Shown here in pieces: positions 61,523 to 64,000 of a DNA stretch of 64,000 nt. Each line of letters starts with the position of its first letter. Position 1 is the stretch's first letter. The notes under the pieces were generated by a model. The model ran no database searches and was not told where the DNA came from. It worked only from the letters and a program-made list of their open reading frames with translations. The stretch lies in contig DASRMP010000063.1 in the NCBI GenBank assembly GCA_035647855.1, forward strand, positions 1-64,000, written 5' to 3'. Made by a program: the position numbers and the translations under genes. This stretch comes from JAAZBW01 sp035647855. Its GTDB lineage: Bacteria; Actinomycetota; Actinomycetes; Actinomycetales; Actinomycetaceae.

Positions 61523-62856
61523 GTCGTCAGACAGGTCCCGCGAAATAGCGGATAGAAACCCCGCCAGTCGTAGCGCAGCAGCGTTTCCATGGTCTGGTCG
61601 TCAGACAGGTCCCGCGAAATAGCGGATAGAAACTGAGCCTCCGCTTGTACAGCTTGAGGATCTTGAGGTCGTCAGACAGGTCCCGCGAAATAGCGGATAG
61701 AAACTCCACGGGGTCAACCGGGTCAACCGGGTCAACCGGGGTCGTCAGACAGGTCCCGCGAAATAGCGGATAGAAACCCAGGCGAGTAGGGCGGCAAATA
61801 CCGCCGCCCACATGTCGTCAGACAGGTCCCGCGAAATAGCGGATAGAAACAGGAAGGGCGGGAGGGTCCCCGCCACCACCTTCCCGTCGTCAGACAGGTC
61901 CCGCGAAATAGCGGATAGAAACATGGTCGGCCCCTCCTTCGCGGAGAACTTCTCCGCGTCGTCAGACAGGTCCCGCGAAATAGCGGATAGAAACTCGGGT
62001 CCGTGCCGGGGTCGGTCGGGTCCGTGGTCGTCAGACAGGTCCCGCGAAATAGCGGATAGAAACGATGTGGAGGCGAAAAGAAAGGATGCGATATACCTGT
62101 CGTCAGACAGGTCCCGCGAAATAGCGGATAGAAACTCTCGGTCCAATAGATTGTGGACTCGTGCCAGATTCCAGTCGTCAGACAGGTCCCGCGAAATAGC
62201 GGATAGAAACTTACTGGGTCAACTGGGTCAACTGGGTCAACTGGTCGTCAGACAGGTCCCGCGAAATAGCGGATAGAAACAGCCCCGAAGGGGGTGGGTG
62301 GTGCCATTGATCACGTCGTCAGACAGGTCCCGCGAAATAGCGGATAGAAACTCACCAACCGCATAGAGCAGTGCACCCCACATCACGTCGTCAGACAGGT
62401 CCCCAGAAATAGCGGATAGAAACTTCATCCGAATACGCGAGCTCGTCGCGCTGATTCGGTCGTCAGACAGGTCCCGCGAAATAGCGGATAGAAACCTCCC
62501 TCGGCGAATCGAACTCAGTGACATCGTCGCCACGTCGTCAGACAGGTCCCGCGAAATAGCGGATAGAAACCGGTCTCGACCGAGGTGGTGGCTCGCGCCA
62601 CTCCCTGTCGTCAGACAGGTCCCGCGAAATAGCGGATAGAAACGACTACCGCCCCGACTGGACCCTCGCCGGCGACACGTCGTCAGACAGGTCCCGCGAA
62701 ATAGCGGATAGAAACTGTACAGGGGTTTTCACCCATGCCTGTGCTTCCAAGTCGTCAGACAGGTCCCGCGAAATAGCGGATAGAAACACGTCATCCACCC
62801 AGCCCCGAATGGGGTGGGTGTCGTCAGACAGGTCCCGCGAAACAGCGGATAGAAAT
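61523..62856 (+). CRISPR. CRISPR array 2: 19 repeats, 18 spacers
   Basis: 37-bp repeats beginning GTCGTCAGACAGGTCCCGCG and ending AAATAGCGGATAGAAAC, differing from array 1 only in the first twelve bases. Repeat 13 (62387) has CCCCAG for CCCGCG, and the last (62820) ends GAAAT, so the array reads left to right. Spacers are 32-38 bp. Repeat starts: 61523, 61597, 61668, 61741, 61814, 61886, 61958, 62027, 62099, 62174, 62244, 62315, 62387, 62459, 62534, 62607, 62679, 62751, 62820. The array is longer and less decayed than array 1. From 62857 to 63135 I see no gene. Confidence 0.98.
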
Positions 62857-63135
62857 CATCCCCTGCACGCCAGGGGCCCACTTTGCTCGGCCGCGGTATT
62901 CCGCACAAGTCCGCCCACTTCCGCACGGGTTTGGCCACTGGAGTGCGAATTTTGGACACGCCGAAAACACAGGCGTGCCCCTTGGAGGGGGCCTTCAACC
63001 ACTACCGTGCGGGTTTGGCTCCCCAGACCCGCAACCGGCAACGGAACGCCTCGGCGGGGCAAGACCGCACCGACCCTCCACACGTCGGTCCACTGTGTGG
63101 TCGGTTTTCAGAAGCGAGTGGCGCTCTCGGCTAGC

Positions 63136-63513
63136 ATGCGCCACATGGGGGGCATTGCGGCCGGCTCGCCGTTCTCTGAGACGCAGGAGACCTTTCGGAC
63201 CCCTCAAAAACCGAGCGAGTGGCCACTCCGCCTCATCTGGATCGCTTCCGCGATAGCGCTGGTGATCGCCTTCTTCAACAACCATGTCTGGTCGCTGATC
63301 GCGTACGTCCTTCTTCTCGTTACCAGCTTCGTGCTCCTCGTCCGGTACCGGATGAGCCTCGTCCGGCAGACGCGCATGGCCGCGGGGTCAGGAGCGGTGC
63401 TCGGTATCCGGCCCGTCGAGAAGGTCACCATTGCAGGCGTGATAGCAGCCGGCATCGCGAACGGAATCGTCATCGGCCTGTGGGTTGGTGGCTTCGATCT
63501 GTGGTTCTCATGA
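63136..63513 (+). CDS. Small two- or three-helix membrane protein
   Basis: Protein of about 125 residues (MRHMGGIAAGSPFSETQETF); a second ATG lies at 63145. Hydrophobic segments LIWIASAIALVIAFFNNHVW, SLIAYVLLLVTSFVLLV and VTIAGVIAAGIANGIVIGLW. No family recognised. Its stop overlaps the start of the secreted vWA gene (ATGA), so the two form an operon. Confidence 0.65.
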   Translation: MRHMGGIAAGSPFSETQETFRTPQKPSEWPLRLIWIASAIALVIAFFNNHVWSLIAYVLLLVTSFVLLVRYRMSLVRQTRMAAGSGAVLGIRPVEKVTIAGVIAAGIANGIVIGLWVGGFDLWFS

Positions 63514-64000
63514 TGGGCACCGTCATCCGGGTGCACCGGACAATTGCGTTCCTTGTGCTGTTGCTGCTCACGGCGAGCCTGATCTGGGCGCCCTCCGCAC
63601 GCGCCGATGACCCGGATCCCGTCAAGCCCGGATCGCAGTACCTGGGCTCCTGCATCCAGAGCGCGCGCACCGTGAGCGTTCTCGTCGTCCTCGACCGCTC
63701 CGGCAGCCTCATTACAAACGATTCGGCCGGCGTGCGATACGAGGGACTGCGGGTGCTCCTGGAGCAGCTGAGCAGGATGAGCCGCGCCGATGGCGATCCG
63801 CTCAGCGTGGAAGTCGCCATTTCCGCGTTCGAGGATGACTACGCAGGCGCCGGCCGCGTCGTCGACTGGACGAACGTCAATGAGGACCCGGACAACCGCG
63901 CGCAGATCATCGATCGCATGGTCGAGAACGCGGAACGCGGCTCACGCCCCATCAGGCAAAGCGGCACCAACTTCGAGGCGGCTCTCACCGGAGCCCTCGA
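63510..64000 (+). CDS. Secreted von Willebrand A-domain protein (partial, runs off the window)
   Basis: Open to the window end. It starts at ATG 63510 or 63513. Signal peptide: TIAFLVLLLLTASLIWAPSA then RADDPDPV. The mature part opens a vWA domain with the MIDAS motif VSVLVVLDRSGSLITNDSAG (DxSxS-like), then YEGLRVLLEQLSRM, VEVAISAFEDDYAG and RQSGTNFEAALTGAL, with the MIDAS Thr expected at TNFEAAL. Such proteins bind divalent metal and protein ligands at the cell surface. The third MIDAS part and any anchor lie beyond the window. Confidence 0.75.
   Translation, partial: MMGTVIRVHRTIAFLVLLLLTASLIWAPSARADDPDPVKPGSQYLGSCIQSARTVSVLVVLDRSGSLITNDSAGVRYEGLRVLLEQLSRMSRADGDPLSVEVAISAFEDDYAGAGRVVDWTNVNEDPDNRAQIIDRMVENAERGSRPIRQSGTNFEAALTGAL

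Noticed and set aside
61886..61994. Array 2 spacer 6 as a probe for a ribosome-binding site (its complement contains AAGGAGGGG then ACCAT)
   Set aside because: The same strand reads well as coding sequence (AEKFSAKEGPT), so the Shine-Dalgarno look is more simply a Lys-Glu-Gly codon run.
61527..62533. Repeated SSDRSREIADRN and FLSAISRDLSDD frames
   Set aside because: Translation of array 2 repeats in both directions, not protein repeats.
62281..62819. Hairpins in spacers 11 and 18 as evidence for capture of terminator RNAs
   Set aside because: The shared block encodes THP[L/I]RG in both, a simpler explanation for the similarity.

Overview
The window is high-GC DNA (G/C-dominated third codon positions, frequent GTG/TTG starts, overlapping stop-start junctions, one clear leaderless promoter) and most resembles a chromosome segment of an actinomycete (Actinomycetota). 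I cannot name the genus from sequence alone. It reads as a conserved backbone carrying a defence-rich accessory region, a composite integrative element in a tRNA-Leu gene, and a large type III CRISPR-Cas locus.

Region 1 (0-9 kb): a LysR regulator and a DUF1097 membrane protein, then a complete type I Wadjet anti-plasmid operon on the minus strand (jetA-jetB-jetC-jetD). Region 2 (9-19.5 kb): a SWIM/SNF2 helicase, a many-pass membrane protein with a patatin-type lipase domain, and an AarF/ABC1 kinase. These three genes are bracketed by two homologous non-coding repeat modules (about 9.0-9.6 and 18.5-19.3 kb). In each module short units point inward to a 26-bp perfect palindrome. A decayed relaxase fragment follows the second module.

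Region 3 (20.2-40.3 kb): a composite integrative element bounded by about 81-bp direct repeats at the 3' end of tRNA-Leu(CAG), with a third, shorter att copy at 27.5 kb. The left part holds a RidA-like gene, an aldolase cut by an insertion sequence, and a SipW signal peptidase with its secreted substrates. The right part holds an arsenic cassette (aquaporin, two LMW-PTP fusion proteins, thioredoxin pair, ArsO-like flavoprotein) without a visible ArsB/Acr3 pump, a MobF relaxase-helicase, a Fic/antitoxin pair, an excisionase, a regulator and a tyrosine integrase. Past the tRNA are a homing-endonuclease-repeat protein and a peptide ABC transporter operon (41.6-47.2 kb).

Region 4 (47.3-62.9 kb): a type III CRISPR-Cas locus between two arrays (13 and 19 repeats) with equal-length homologous leaders. 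It encodes a reverse transcriptase-Cas1 fusion, Cas2, a Cas10 with GGDD but no HD domain, a Cas7-Cas5-Cas11-like fusion, a double Cas7, a Csx19-like protein, a TIGR03986-type RAMP and Cas6. Facing them on the minus strand are a Csx3-like protein and a membrane-anchored CARF protein resembling Cam1. The effector layout matches the type III-D variant known as III-Dv, here joined to RNA-capable adaptation and a predicted cyclic-oligoadenylate membrane effector. Read as reverse complements, nearly all spacers show a coding-like frame, which fits crRNAs antisense to mRNA. The window ends with a small membrane protein and the start of a secreted vWA-domain protein.
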